Below, piece by piece: positions 22,059 to 30,636 of a stretch of 64,000 nt of DNA. Location of the stretch: positions 62,001 to 126,000 of the forward strand of contig NZ_LQPZ01000006.1 in NCBI RefSeq assembly GCF_002102395.1. The letters run 5' to 3'. A model generated the notes under the pieces. That model was not told the DNA's origin. It worked only from the letters and a program-made list of their open reading frames with translations, and ran no database searches. Source of the stretch: Mycolicibacillus trivialis (GTDB lineage: Bacteria; Actinomycetota; Actinomycetes; Mycobacteriales; Mycobacteriaceae). Numbering within the stretch: the stretch's first letter is position 1; every line of letters starts with the position of its first letter. The position numbers and the translations under genes were made by a program.

Positions 22059-22760
22059 ATGAGACAGGATAGCGGCATCGGCGTACTCGACAAAGCCGCC
22101 GGGGTGCTCTGGGCCGTCGCGCAGTCCCCCTGCGGGCTGGCCGAGCTGTGCGAACGCACCGGGTTGCCCCGGGCCACCGCCCATCGGCTGGCCGCCGGGC
22201 TGGAGACCCACCGGCTGCTGGCCCGCGACAACGACGGCCGTTGGCAACTGGGTCATGCGATCACCGAACTGGCCACCCACGTCAGCGACCCGCTGCTGGC
22301 CGCCGGCGCGGCGATCCTGCCGCAACTGCGCGAAACCACCGGCGAGAGCGTCCAGCTGTATCGCCGCGACGGCACCTGGCGGGTCTGCGTCGCCGCCCTG
22401 GAACCGGCAACCGGGCTGCGCGACACCGTGCCGGTGGGCGCTCGGCTGCCGATGACCGCCGGCTCCGGGGCGCGGGTGCTGCTTGCCTACGCCGATTCGG
22501 AGACCCGACGCGCGGTGCTGCCGCAGGCCCGGTTCGGCGACCGGACCCTCGCCGAGGTCCGCAGGCGCGGCTGGGCGCAGAGTGCCGCCGAGCGCGAGCC
22601 GGGCGTGGCCAGCGTCTCGGCGCCGGTGCGCGACGGCCGCGGTGCGGTGATCGCCGCGGTGTCGGTCTCCGGCCCGATCGACCGGATGGGCCGCCGGCCC
22701 GGGGAGCGCTGGGCCGACGACCTGCTCGGCGCCGCGGACGCGCTGACTCAGCGGCTCTGA
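22059..22760 (+). CDS. IclR-family regulator (NdgR-like, leuCD-linked)
   Basis: The 233-residue protein has an N-terminal winged helix-turn-helix (residues 7-60, with LCERTGLPRATAHRLA as recognition region) and a C-terminal IclR effector domain ending in SVSGPIDRM. It corresponds to Rv2989 and to Streptomyces NdgR, which regulate leucine genes. ATG at 22059 is preceded by TAGTAT and six bases, so it is probably leaderless. Its position divergent from leuCD and the inverted repeat between them support a direct regulatory link. Confidence 0.9.
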   Translation: MRQDSGIGVLDKAAGVLWAVAQSPCGLAELCERTGLPRATAHRLAAGLETHRLLARDNDGRWQLGHAITELATHVSDPLLAAGAAILPQLRETTGESVQLYRRDGTWRVCVAALEPATGLRDTVPVGARLPMTAGSGARVLLAYADSETRRAVLPQARFGDRTLAEVRRRGWAQSAAEREPGVASVSAPVRDGRGAVIAAVSVSGPIDRMGRRPGERWADDLLGAADALTQRL

Positions 22761-22780
22761 GCGCCTGCCAGACTTGGCCC

Positions 22781-23284
22781 ATGGGAACCAATCAGCGCGC
22801 ACAGATCGTCATGTCCGATGCCGAGGTCGCCGACTTCGTCACCACCAGCCGCACCGGGACACTGGCCACCGTCGGCCGGGACGGCCAGCCGCATCTGACC
22901 GCGATGTGGTACGCGGTGCTCGACGGCGAGATCTGGCTGGAGACCAAGGCGAAGTCGCAGAAGGCGGTGAACCTGCGCCGCGACCCGCGGGTCAGCTTCC
23001 TGATCGAGGGCGGCCACACTTACGACACGCTGCGCGGGGTCTCCTTCGAGGGCGTCGCCGAACTCGTCGAGGACGACGCCGACACGCTGTTCCGGGTCGG
23101 GGTGAGCGTCTTCGAGCGCTACACCGGTCCGTACACCGACGAGATGAAACCCGCGGTCGACATGATGATGAACAAGCGGATCGCGGTGCGTATCGTGCCG
23201 CGGCGCACCCGGTCCTGGGACCACCGCAAACTGGGCCTGCCGGCGATGCCGCTGGGCGGGTCCACCGCGCCGGCGGCCGGCTGA
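22781..23284 (+). CDS. PPOX-class flavin/F420-binding split-barrel protein
   Basis: The 167-residue protein has the split-barrel fold of the FMN/F420 oxidoreductase family: TGTLATVGRDGQPHLTAMWY, where the first strand pair binds the cofactor, then KAVNLRRDPRVSFLIEGG and a C-terminal RIVPRRTRSWDHRK. It corresponds to Rv2991, placed among F420-dependent reductases. The ATG is preceded by CAGACT and six bases, a possible leaderless start. It ends just before a strong hairpin and the tRNA-Glu gene on the other strand. The substrate is unknown. Confidence 0.85.
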   Translation: MGTNQRAQIVMSDAEVADFVTTSRTGTLATVGRDGQPHLTAMWYAVLDGEIWLETKAKSQKAVNLRRDPRVSFLIEGGHTYDTLRGVSFEGVAELVEDDADTLFRVGVSVFERYTGPYTDEMKPAVDMMMNKRIAVRIVPRRTRSWDHRKLGLPAMPLGGSTAPAAG

Positions 23285-23308
23285 GCCACGGTCGGCCCCC
23301 GACAGACG

Positions 23309-23342
23309 AAAGTCCCCCATTCCGACGGGAATGGGGGACTTT
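23309..23342. terminator. Bidirectional hairpin terminator
   Basis: A perfect 15-bp stem (23309-23323 with 23328-23342) closes a four-base loop. It lies between the ends of the PPOX gene and the convergent tRNA-Glu gene, so it can stop transcription from both sides. The stem ends in three A-T pairs but no long U-tract follows. Confidence 0.8.
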
Positions 23343-23349
23343 TGCGCTG

Positions 23350-23422
23350 TAGCCCCGATGGGATTCGAACCCACGCTACCGCCGTGAGAGGGCGGCGTCC
23401 TAGGCCGCTAGACGACGGGGCC
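23350..23422 (-). tRNA. tRNA-Glu (anticodon CTC)
   Basis: The 73-nt minus-strand sequence folds as a tRNA. A 7-bp acceptor stem (GGCCCCG with CGGGGCT) carries discriminator A. The D-stem is GTC/GAC. The anticodon stem CCGCC/GGCGG holds the loop CTCTCAC with anticodon CTC, and the T-loop is TTCGAAT. CCA is not encoded. It sits close to gltX, the synthetase that charges it. Confidence 0.96.
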
Positions 23423-23494
23423 AGAACCGATCCGGGCTGCCAGCATAGCCCACATCGGGGCGCCCACCTAATCGTGCCGGATGAGCGCACTTCG

Positions 23495-23566
23495 CTGGGG
23501 TACCAGGACTCGAACCTAGAATGGCTGAACCAGAATCAGCTGTGTTGCCAATTACACCATACCCCA
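23495..23566 (-). tRNA. tRNA-Gln (anticodon CTG)
   Basis: The 72-nt minus-strand sequence has the 7-bp acceptor TGGGGTA/TACCCCA, discriminator G, an anticodon loop TTCTGGT with anticodon CTG, and T-loop TTCGAGT. CCA is not encoded. It lies between tRNA-Glu and gltX. As this lineage uses the amidotransferase route, it would first be charged with Glu. Confidence 0.95.
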
Positions 23567-23672
23567 TTGGCTCCCAAAACCGCTGGTCGCAGCGGATTAG
23601 CCCGTTTTCTCAGCGAGCTGGGGTCCACCGTGACCGGCCGTTGCGGGCCGTGGTGCAGACTACCAAAGTTTT

Positions 23673-25139
23673 TCAGTCCGCTTCGTCCGGGATGCCCGCG
23701 GCGGCGTCGCGTAGCCGCGCCAGGCTGCGTTCGCGGCCGAGCAACTCCAACGATTCGAACAGCGGCGGGCTGACCACCGAGCCGGTGGCGGCCACCCGCA
23801 CCGGCCCGAACGCCTTACGCGGTTTGAGTTCCAGGCCCTCGATCAGCGCGGCCTTCAGCGCCGCCTCGATCTCGGCGGCCGTCCAGTGCGCGACACCGTC
23901 GAGCGCGTCGACCGCGGCGGCGAGCACCGGGCGTGCCGCCGGACGCAGTTCCTTGGCCGCGGCCTTGGGGTCCAGCGCGTAGGAGTCGTCGTCGAGGAAG
24001 GCGAGCAGGTCCCAGGCGTCGCCGAGCACGACGATGCGGGTCTGCACCAGCTCCGCGGCGGTGCGGAACTGCTCGTCGGTGAGCCCGGTGTCGTGGCCGT
24101 GGCCGGCGAGGTGGGCGGCCAGCCGGGCGGCGAAGTCGGCCGGTTCCAGCCGGCGGATGTGTTCGGCGTTGATCGCGTCGGCCTTCTTCTGGTCGAACCG
24201 CGCCGGGTTGGAGTTGACGTCGGCGACGTCGAAGGCCGCGACCATCTCGGCCATGTCGAACACGTCGCGGTCGTCGGCGATCGACCAGCCGAGCAGCGCC
24301 AGATAGTTCAGCAGGCCCTCCGGGATGAACCCGCGGTCGCGGTGGGCGAACAGGCTGGACTGCGGGTCGCGTTTGGACAGCTTCTTGTTGCCCTCCCCCA
24401 AAACGCTGGGCAGGTGCCCGAATTCGGGGACCCGGTCGGCCACCCCGATCCGGATCAGCGCGCGGTAGAGCGCGATCTGGCGCGGCGTGGAGGACAGCAG
24501 GTCTTCACCGCGCAGCACGTGGGTGATCTTCATCAACGCGTCGTCGACCGGGTTGACCAGGGTGTAGAGCGGGTCCCCGCTGGCCCGGGTCAGTGCGAAG
24601 TCCGGCACCGAGCCGGCCGGGAAGACCGTCTCGCCGCGCACCAGGTCGGGCCAGGCCAGGTCGTCGTCGGGCATCCGCAGCCGCACCACCGGCCGGCGCC
24701 CCTCGGCCAGGAACGCGGCGCGCTGCTGCTCACTGAGGTCGCGGTCGTGGTTGTCATAGCCCAGTTTCGGGTTGCGTCCGGCGGCGCGGTGGCGCTCCTC
24801 GACCTCCTCGGCGGTGGAGAACGCCTCGTAGGCCTCGCCGGCGGCCAGGAGCCGGTCGACCACGTCGCGGTGGATGTCCTTGCGCTCGGATTGCCGGTAG
24901 GGGCCGTACGGCCCGCCGACCTCCGGGCCCTCGTCGTAGTCGAGGTTCAGCCAGCGCAGCGCGTCCAGCAGTGCCAGGTAGCTGTCCTCGCTGTCGCGTT
25001 CGGCGTCGGTGTCCTCCAGCCGGAACACCAGTGTGCCGCCGGTGTGGCGGGCGTAGGCCCAGTTGAACAGGGCCGTGCGGATCAGCCCGACGTGCGGGGT
25101 GCCGGTGGGCGACGGACAGAACCTGACCCGGACCGTCAT
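23673..25139 (-). CDS. gltX: Glutamyl-tRNA synthetase (probably non-discriminating)
   Basis: GltX charges tRNA-Glu and, where no GlnRS exists, also tRNA-Gln. The 488-residue class I synthetase has the HIGH-type motif in [11 protein letters not shown] near residue 10 and the KMSKS-type motif KLSKR in [14 protein letters not shown] at 25139 overlaps the upstream hydrolase stop as ATGA. It corresponds to Rv2992c. The two tRNA genes lie just downstream on the same strand. gatA, gatB and gatC elsewhere in the window support the two-step route to Gln-tRNA. Confidence 0.96.
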   Translation of the reverse strand: MTVRVRFCPSPTGTPHVGLIRTALFNWAYARHTGGTLVFRLEDTDAERDSEDSYLALLDALRWLNLDYDEGPEVGGPYGPYRQSERKDIHRDVVDRLLAAGEAYEAFSTAEEVEERHRAAGRNPKLGYDNHDRDLSEQQRAAFLAEGRRPVVRLRMPDDDLAWPDLVRGETVFPAGSVPDFALTRASGDPLYTLVNPVDDALMKITHVLRGEDLLSSTPRQIALYRALIRIGVADRVPEFGHLPSVLGEGNKKLSKRDPQSSLFAHRDRGFIPEGLLNYLALLGWSIADDRDVFDMAEMVAAFDVADVNSNPARFDQKKADAINAEHIRRLEPADFAARLAAHLAGHGHDTGLTDEQFRTAAELVQTRIVVLGDAWDLLAFLDDDSYALDPKAAAKELRPAARPVLAAAVDALDGVAHWTAAEIEAALKAALIEGLELKPRKAFGPVRVAATGSVVSPPLFESLELLGRERSLARLRDAAAGIPDEAD

Positions 25140-25951
25140 TCCTCTCCTCTGCTTTCTGCTCCGCCTGCGCGGGCCCCCCTGGGGTTTCCTTTGCGGACAA
25201 CGGGATTGGACAGGGTGCCGATCCCCTCGACGGTGATCGCGACGGTGTCGCCGTGCTCGATCGGGCCGACGCCCTCGGGCGTGCCGGTGAGGATCAGGTC
25301 GCCGGGCAGCAGGGTCATCACCGCCGAGACCCATTCCACGATCGCGCCGATGTCGTGCAGCATCATCGACGTTCGGCTCCGCTGCTTGACCTCGCCGTTG
25401 ACCTCGGTGCGCAGTTCGAGGTCGGCGGGGTCGACGTCGGTGACGATCCACGGGCCGACCGGACAGAACGTGTCGTGGCCCTTCGCCCGGGTCCACTGGC
25501 CGTCGGCCTGCTGCTGATCGCGCGCGGAGACGTCGTTGGCGATGGTGTAGCCCAGGATGTGTTCGGCGGCGCGCGCGGCGGGCACGTCCTTGCACGGCCG
25601 CCCGATCACCGCGGCCAACTCCCCTTCGTAGTGCACCGGTGCGGCGTTGGCGGGCAACTGAATCGGCACGTTGGGGCCGACGATGGCGGTGTTGGGCTTG
25701 AGGAAGATCACCGGGTCCGCCGGGGCGTCACCGCCCATCTCCGCGGCATGCGCGGCGTAGTTCTTGCCGACGCAGATCACCTTGGTGGCCAAGATCGGCG
25801 CGAGCAGCCGGACGTCGGCGAGCGGCCAGGACCGGCCGGTGAATGTCGGAGTGCCGAACGGGTGTTCGGCGATTTCTCGAGCCACCTGCGGGTCACCGTC
25901 GATGCTGACGAAAGCGACGCCGTCGGGGCTGGCGATTCGACCCAGGTGCAT
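25136..25951 (-). CDS. Fumarylacetoacetate-hydrolase family protein
   Basis: The 271-residue protein has an N-terminal cap and a FAH-type catalytic domain: [15 protein letters not shown], the metal-binding [20 protein letters not shown] and [10 protein letters not shown]. Family members hydrolyse C-C bonds of acylpyruvates or related 2-oxo compounds, or decarboxylate oxaloacetate. It corresponds to Rv2993c, whose substrate I do not know. The ATG at 25951 lies seven bases from a TAGGCT element, so it is probably leaderless. It is coupled to gltX by a 4-bp overlap. The C-terminal 15 residues are Gly/Arg/Glu-rich and look non-conserved. Confidence 0.88.
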   Translation of the reverse strand: MHLGRIASPDGVAFVSIDGDPQVAREIAEHPFGTPTFTGRSWPLADVRLLAPILATKVICVGKNYAAHAAEMGGDAPADPVIFLKPNTAIVGPNVPIQLPANAAPVHYEGELAAVIGRPCKDVPAARAAEHILGYTIANDVSARDQQQADGQWTRAKGHDTFCPVGPWIVTDVDPADLELRTEVNGEVKQRSRTSMMLHDIGAIVEWVSAVMTLLPGDLILTGTPEGVGPIEHGDTVAITVEGIGTLSNPVVRKGNPRGARAGGAESRGEE

Positions 25952-25958
25952 TCGTGAC

Positions 25959-25964
25959 AGCCTA
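25959..25964 (-). promoter_or_regulatory. -10 element of the FAH-gltX unit
   Basis: TAGGCT on the minus strand lies seven bases from the ATG at 25951. The resulting mRNA would have no leader or a single extra base. Confidence 0.5.
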
Positions 25965-25970
25965 GCGAGG

Positions 25971-26597
25971 TCACCGCGCGGGCTGGCGGGCGGTGACCAT
26001 GGTGACCAGGAAGTCCTCCAGGTGGGCGCGGCTGACGTCGAGTTCGCCGCGTAGCCACAGCGTCACCACCTCGAACCCGCCGGCGACCAGGGTCAGCGCG
26101 GCCAAGTCGATGTCGGGGTCCACCGGCTGCTGGCCGGCCAGCAGCACCCGGCCCTGCTCGGCCATCACGGTGGCGAGCATCTTGACCAGATCGCGCCAGC
26201 GGGACCGCAGTCCCTCGGTGGTCTGCGCCTCGATGAGCAGCTGCCCGCGCCTGGCGTCGGCGCACAGGAAGTCCAGCCCACTGCTCATCGCCGCGCGGGC
26301 GCGCTGTACCGGGTCGGGCGGCGCGGACTCGATCGCGGGCAGCATCGCCGCGAAGGCGCGGGCGTTCTGCCCGTCGTAGACGGCCAGCACCAGGTCGTCG
26401 ACGGTGCGGAAGCTCTCGTAGAAGTACCGGTCGTTGAGCCGGGCGCGCAGGCACACCCCACGCACCGTGACGGCGGCGACCCCGTCGGCGGCGATGGTGT
26501 CCAACGCCGCGTCGAGCAGCGCCGCCCGCCGCCGGGACTGCCGCTCGCTTCCGGTGGCGCCGCCGTAGGTTCGCGCCCGCTCCGCCATGACGACCAT
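25971..26597 (-). CDS. TetR-family transcriptional regulator
   Basis: The 208-residue protein has a TetR helix-turn-helix between about residues 21 and 68 (ALLDAALDTIAADGVAAVTV, then NDRYFYESFRTVDDL). A helical C-terminal ligand domain follows. Start at 26597 is supported by AAGG eight bases upstream; a Met three codons later is also possible. It is divergent from an MpaB/Lcp-like oxygenase gene 75 bp away, and a perfect palindrome lies between them, so it is likely to control that gene and itself. The ligand is unknown. It has no counterpart I recall at this locus in M. tuberculosis. Confidence 0.87.
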   Translation of the reverse strand: MVVMAERARTYGGATGSERQSRRRAALLDAALDTIAADGVAAVTVRGVCLRARLNDRYFYESFRTVDDLVLAVYDGQNARAFAAMLPAIESAPPDPVQRARAAMSSGLDFLCADARRGQLLIEAQTTEGLRSRWRDLVKMLATVMAEQGRVLLAGQQPVDPDIDLAALTLVAGGFEVVTLWLRGELDVSRAHLEDFLVTMVTARQPAR

Positions 26598-26622
26598 TGT
26601 CACATCCTTGACCACCCGCGAT

Positions 26623-26646
26623 ATCTGGTGAAGACTGTCACCAGAT
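26623..26646. promoter_or_regulatory. 24-bp palindrome, candidate TetR operator
   Basis: ATCTGGTG (26623-26630) and CACCAGAT (26639-26646) are perfect 8-bp inverted arms separated by eight bases. The site lies in the 75-bp gap between the divergent TetR and oxygenase genes. Its size and symmetry suit a TetR dimer. Binding is inferred. Confidence 0.65.
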
Positions 26647-26672
26647 GCCCATGAACGGGAGGTAGCGCCACG

Positions 26673-27890
26673 ATGACCACCGCCGACCAGAAACTCCCCA
26701 CCCCGCCCTTCCTGCAGAATTTCCCCTTCAACGTGTTCCTGCGGGTGCTGGCACCGCGCGACCTGGCCGCCACCGAGACGCAGCGGGAATCGTTTCGGCA
26801 GTGGTCCCGGATCGGCGACCCGCTCGCCGACGGCGTGGTGGCGATGATCCAGCGGATGCCCACCGGTGAGGGGCGCAAGCTGTTCGAGATCGCGGTGGAG
26901 CGCGGCATCGACGCCGTGCCGGATCCGCCGGAGGAGCTGGTGGCCTTCTTCGCCCAGGTCGACGAGCGCCCGTACTGGCTCGACGACGACAAGCTGGCGC
27001 TGGCCGCCCGGGTGTCCATGCGCACCGGGCTGTGGGGCATCGGGTTCGCCCTGCCCGGCCTGGCGCTGACCGGCGGATACCTGGCCTCCAAGGCCGACAA
27101 GCCGCTGGTGGGCACCGGCGACCTGCGCCGGATGGCGCCGCGCCGGCTCAACGAGACCGCCACCTGGTACATCGACGCCACCTCCCCCGGCGGTCTGGAG
27201 CGGTTCGCGCCCGGCTTCACCGGCACGCTGCGGGTGCGGCTGATGCACGCGATCGTCCGCTCGGCGATGTGCCGCCGCCCGGACTGGGACTTCGAGAACT
27301 GGGACCATCCGCTCAACCAGGCCCAGATGGCCGGCACCGTGATGCTGTTCTCGCTGGCCAACCTGGTCGGGTGCCAGGCGATGGGGCTGCGGTTCTCCGA
27401 ACGGGAGCGGGAGGCGGTGTTCCACCTGTGGCGCTACGTCGGCCAGCTGATGGGGGTGGATCGCGAGCTCATGCCGGTCGACGAGGCCGACACCTGGCGG
27501 ATGTTCTGGCTGCAGGCCGACACCGAGTTCCTACCCGACGAGGACTCCAAGGCGCTGGCCGAGGCGCTGCACGGCTCCCAGCCCGACGACGACGTGCCGA
27601 TGTCGATCGCCCGGGCGGTGCTGTCCTCCTACAGCAGGCTGGTGCTGGGCAAGACCAACGCCGACCAGCTCGGCCTGCTGGACAGCAAGCCGCTGCAGGC
27701 CGCGGTGCTGGGCATCTCGGCGGTCAACCGGGTGATGGAGTTCCAGCGGGTGATCCCGGGGATGACCCGGCTCAACGAGGAGATCGGCCACTGGACCCGA
27801 CGGCGGTTCGTCGGCCGCGGGTTCGCCGAGACCGGCGGTGACCGCAGCTACCGCCGCCACGACAAGCTGGTGATGGCCAAGACCGGCTGA
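26673..27890 (+). CDS. MpaB/latex-clearing-type oxygenase (DUF2236)
   Basis: The 405-residue protein matches the DUF2236 / ER-bound oxygenase MpaB / rubber oxygenase family, whose Lcp members are b-type haem dioxygenases cleaving polyisoprene double bonds. The family core is visible: RRLNETATWY, TSPGGLERFAPG and VRLMHAIVR, where the His after VRLM is the expected haem ligand, followed by WDHPLNQAQMAGT. There is no signal peptide, so unlike secreted Lcp it should act in the cytoplasm. GGGAGG lies upstream of the ATG. It is divergent from TetR with a palindrome between. The substrate is unknown; a lipid or terpenoid is a guess. Confidence 0.82.
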   Translation: MTTADQKLPTPPFLQNFPFNVFLRVLAPRDLAATETQRESFRQWSRIGDPLADGVVAMIQRMPTGEGRKLFEIAVERGIDAVPDPPEELVAFFAQVDERPYWLDDDKLALAARVSMRTGLWGIGFALPGLALTGGYLASKADKPLVGTGDLRRMAPRRLNETATWYIDATSPGGLERFAPGFTGTLRVRLMHAIVRSAMCRRPDWDFENWDHPLNQAQMAGTVMLFSLANLVGCQAMGLRFSEREREAVFHLWRYVGQLMGVDRELMPVDEADTWRMFWLQADTEFLPDEDSKALAEALHGSQPDDDVPMSIARAVLSSYSRLVLGKTNADQLGLLDSKPLQAAVLGISAVNRVMEFQRVIPGMTRLNEEIGHWTRRRFVGRGFAETGGDRSYRRHDKLVMAKTG

Positions 27891-27943
27891 TCCGGCTGAT
27901 CACGGACCCGGCGCGCCCGGGCCCGGTGTGGCACCATCGATCG

Positions 27944-29173
27944 GTGGCCGCCGATTCGATCAGCACCGCGACGCGGTGGTGGATCCTGATCGTCTCGCTG
28001 GCGGCGACGCTGTGCGCCTTCACGTTCATCAACGGGATCGCGTTCGTCATCCCGATGCTGGAGAGCAAACGCGACACAAACCTCGCCCAGGCCGGCCTGC
28101 TCGCCTCGATGCCCAGCGCCGGGATGGTGCTCACCCTCTACGGGTGGGGCTATCTGCTGGACCGCATCGGCGAGCGGGTGGTGCTCAGCTTCGGGATGGC
28201 GCTGACCGGCGCGGCGTGTTTCGCCGCGGCGTCGATGGATTCGCTGACGCTGGTGGGGGTTTTCCTGTTCCTCGGCGGGATGGCCGCGGCCTGCGCCAAC
28301 ACCGCCAGTGGACGGTTGGTGGCTGGCTGGTTCCCGGCGCACCAGCGCGGGCTGGTGATGGGGATACGGCAGACCGCCCAGCCGTTGGGGATCGCGTTGG
28401 GCGCCATGGTGATCCCCCGCTTCGCCCAGCACGGGCTGGAGCCGGCGCTGAAGTTCCCGGCGATGATCTGCACGCTGGCCGCGGTGGCGTGTGCGCTGGG
28501 TGTGCTCGACCCGCCGCGGGCCCCACTGGCGGCAGCCCCGCCCGAGGAACTCGCCAGCCCCTACCGCGGGTCCTCGGTCCTGTGGCGCATCCACGCCGCC
28601 TCGGCGGTGATGATGGTTCCGCAGGCGGTGATCTCGACGTTCATGCTGGTCTGGCTGATCCGCGAACAGCACCTGTCGATCACCACCGCCGGGGCGATGG
28701 TCACGGTGGCCCAGTTGCTCGGGGCGGCGTTCCGGGTCGCGGCCGGCCGTTGGTCGGACCGGGTCGGGTCGCGGCTGCGTCCGGTGCGCACGCTGGCGCT
28801 GGCCGGGGCGATGACCATGGTGTTACTCGGAGTGACCGCCTCCCTCGGTTCGCCGGCGGCGACGGCGGCGATCGTCGTCGCCGCGGTGATCACGGTGCTC
28901 GACAACGGTTTGTCGTCCACCGCGATCGCCGAGGTGGCCGGCCCGTACTGGAGCGGGCGGGCGCTGGGTGCGCAGAACACCAGCCAGCGGCTGACCGCGG
29001 CGGCCGCTCCCCCGGTCTTCGGTGCCGTCATCGGGGCGATCGGCTATCCGATGGCGTTCGCGGCGTGCGGGGTGATCGTGCTCACCGCCTGGCCGCTGGT
29101 GCCGGTCAAGGCCCGGCTGACTCGCGGCGAATCAGACGCGGCGGCAACCGATGCCGAGCGCGTCGACCGTTGA
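27944..29173 (+). CDS. MFS transporter (paralogue 1)
   Basis: The 409-residue protein is a 12-segment major facilitator with the loop motif GRWSDRVGSRLR between the halves and a signature WFPAHQRG followed by MGIRQTAQPLG. It is close to Rv2994. GTG at 27944 follows CACCAT and six bases. A near-identical layout (same loops, same order) occurs in the gene at 30637, so the two are paralogues. The cargo is unknown; family members often export small molecules. It converges on the first MmpS-like gene, 10 bp away. Confidence 0.88.
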   Translation: MAADSISTATRWWILIVSLAATLCAFTFINGIAFVIPMLESKRDTNLAQAGLLASMPSAGMVLTLYGWGYLLDRIGERVVLSFGMALTGAACFAAASMDSLTLVGVFLFLGGMAAACANTASGRLVAGWFPAHQRGLVMGIRQTAQPLGIALGAMVIPRFAQHGLEPALKFPAMICTLAAVACALGVLDPPRAPLAAAPPEELASPYRGSSVLWRIHAASAVMMVPQAVISTFMLVWLIREQHLSITTAGAMVTVAQLLGAAFRVAAGRWSDRVGSRLRPVRTLALAGAMTMVLLGVTASLGSPAATAAIVVAAVITVLDNGLSSTAIAEVAGPYWSGRALGAQNTSQRLTAAAAPPVFGAVIGAIGYPMAFAACGVIVLTAWPLVPVKARLTRGESDAAATDAERVDR

Positions 29174-29183
29174 GTCGAGGCGG

Positions 29184-29747
29184 TCAGGTGGCCGAGTAAT
29201 CGCAGACGCCGACGCCCTCACAGGTCTTGAGCACGGTGGAGCCGCGCTTGATCCGTAACGTGATGTCCACGGGTTCTTCGTCGTTGAGGTCCAGCGGCCG
29301 GGCCAGGAAGCTCAGAAACCGCGGTTCGGGCGCCAGCGTGATCGTCCAGGGCAGTTGCGCGACGGTGTCGTTGAACTGCAGGCCGTCGAAGTCGGTGTAC
29401 AGCACCGCCAGTGGTGCGTCGAGAATGCCGGTGATCTCATAGGTGATCTCGTCGATCGGGACCACGCTGGTGGTCGGCCCGGCCGGCCCCGCCGCCGTCG
29501 AGCGGTCCTTACCGTCCCACGACCGGCTGGCCAGGGCGACCGCCGCGGCGATCACCAGCACGACGACCACGGCGACGGCGGCGCCGATGAGCCACGGCTT
29601 CGCGCTGCGCCGGGCCGGGGTGACGGCAGGCTGCTGCGGGTGGGCGATCTCCTGGGTCACGGCGTCGTCCTGGGTTTGCGCGCCGCTCCCCTGCCACACC
29701 GGGGGCTGCTGACCGTGGTCGGGCCCGCTGTGCTCCGGGTTCGTCAT
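29184..29747 (-). CDS. Membrane-anchored MmpS-like protein (paralogue 1)
   Basis: The 187-residue protein has a polar, Gln/Pro-rich cytoplasmic start, one membrane segment (about residues 50-68) and an external domain. ITYEITG, VLYTDFD, LPWTITL and TLRIKRG follow the pattern of mycobacterial MmpS proteins, which are accessory to MmpL lipid exporters. Two cysteines near the C-terminus (CEGVGVC) may pair. The similarity to MmpS is by pattern only. There is no mmpL gene nearby; instead MFS genes flank the pair. It is a paralogue of the gene at 29812-30513. Confidence 0.68.
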   Translation of the reverse strand: MTNPEHSGPDHGQQPPVWQGSGAQTQDDAVTQEIAHPQQPAVTPARRSAKPWLIGAAVAVVVVLVIAAAVALASRSWDGKDRSTAAGPAGPTTSVVPIDEITYEITGILDAPLAVLYTDFDGLQFNDTVAQLPWTITLAPEPRFLSFLARPLDLNDEEPVDITLRIKRGSTVLKTCEGVGVCDYSAT

Positions 29748-29811
29748 TGCGGCAGCCTAACACCGGATTCTCCGCGTGCCGGGCGAACCGGTGGGCGCGG
29801 CCGTCGGGCGG

Positions 29812-30513
29812 TCAGGTGGTGGTCACGCAGGGGTCCATGATCTTGCATTCGCGCAGGACGGTGTCGCCGCGCTTGATCTTCAACGTCACGTCGGGATCGT
29901 CGCCGAGGATGTCCATGCTGATCGCGAAGATGCTGGCGACGCTCGGTGCGGGCGAGATCGTGACCGACCACGGCAGGTCGCTGACCGTGGCGGTGACCGT
30001 CGCGTCGTTGTCGCCCATGTAGCCCACCGACAGCGAGGATTTCATGCTGCCGGTGATCTCGTAGGTGATGCTGTCGGCCGGCGCCTGGCTCGCGCTGGTG
30101 CTCGCGCCCGGTGACCCCGGGGTCGAGGCGGGTTTGTCGTCGGACTTGTCCGAGCCGCCGGCCAGGATCAGCACCGCGCCCACCAGGATCACCAGGACGA
30201 GCAGGATCGCACCGATGATCCAGGGCAGCTTGTTCTTCGGCGGCGGCCCGCCGGGAGGCATCCCCAGCTCGCCGTAGGGCGAAGCGCCGTAAGGCTGCGC
30301 ACCGTACGGGGCGCCGTAGGGCTGACCGCCATAGGGCTGACCGCCGTAGGGCGGAGCGCCGTACTGCCCGTAGGGATCGGCGCCGTACGGCTGGCCACCA
30401 TAGGGCTGCCCACCATAGGGCTGCTGCCCGCCGTAGGGCTGAGCGCCGTAGGGCTGACCGCCGGGCGGCGGCTGCTGGCCATACGGCGACCCGCCGTACT
30501 CCTGATGAGGCAT
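29812..30513 (-). CDS. PYGGQ-repeat membrane protein with MmpS-like domain (paralogue 2)
   Basis: The first 85 residues of this 233-residue protein are an imperfect tandem repeat of QPYGG, APYGA and similar units, probably disordered and cytoplasmic. A membrane segment (about residues 95-117) follows, then an external domain with DSITYEITG, VGYMGDND, DLPWSVTI and TLKIKRGDTVL, closely parallel to the protein encoded at 29184. Two cysteines sit near the C-terminus. Pro/Gly/Tyr-rich N-termini with one membrane helix are common in mycobacterial envelope proteins. Function is unknown. Confidence 0.72.
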   Translation of the reverse strand: MPHQEYGGSPYGQQPPPGGQPYGAQPYGGQQPYGGQPYGGQPYGADPYGQYGAPPYGGQPYGGQPYGAPYGAQPYGASPYGELGMPPGGPPPKNKLPWIIGAILLVLVILVGAVLILAGGSDKSDDKPASTPGSPGASTSASQAPADSITYEITGSMKSSLSVGYMGDNDATVTATVSDLPWSVTISPAPSVASIFAISMDILGDDPDVTLKIKRGDTVLRECKIMDPCVTTT

Positions 30514-30636
30514 TGCGGCGGCTTAACACCGCATTCCGGCGCCCCATCGCGGCAAAGTCGCGGCAAAGTCGCACCCGCTCACTGCCGCCCGAACTCGCAA
30601 CCGGCGCCGAGCGGCCGCTATGGCACCATCGGTCGG

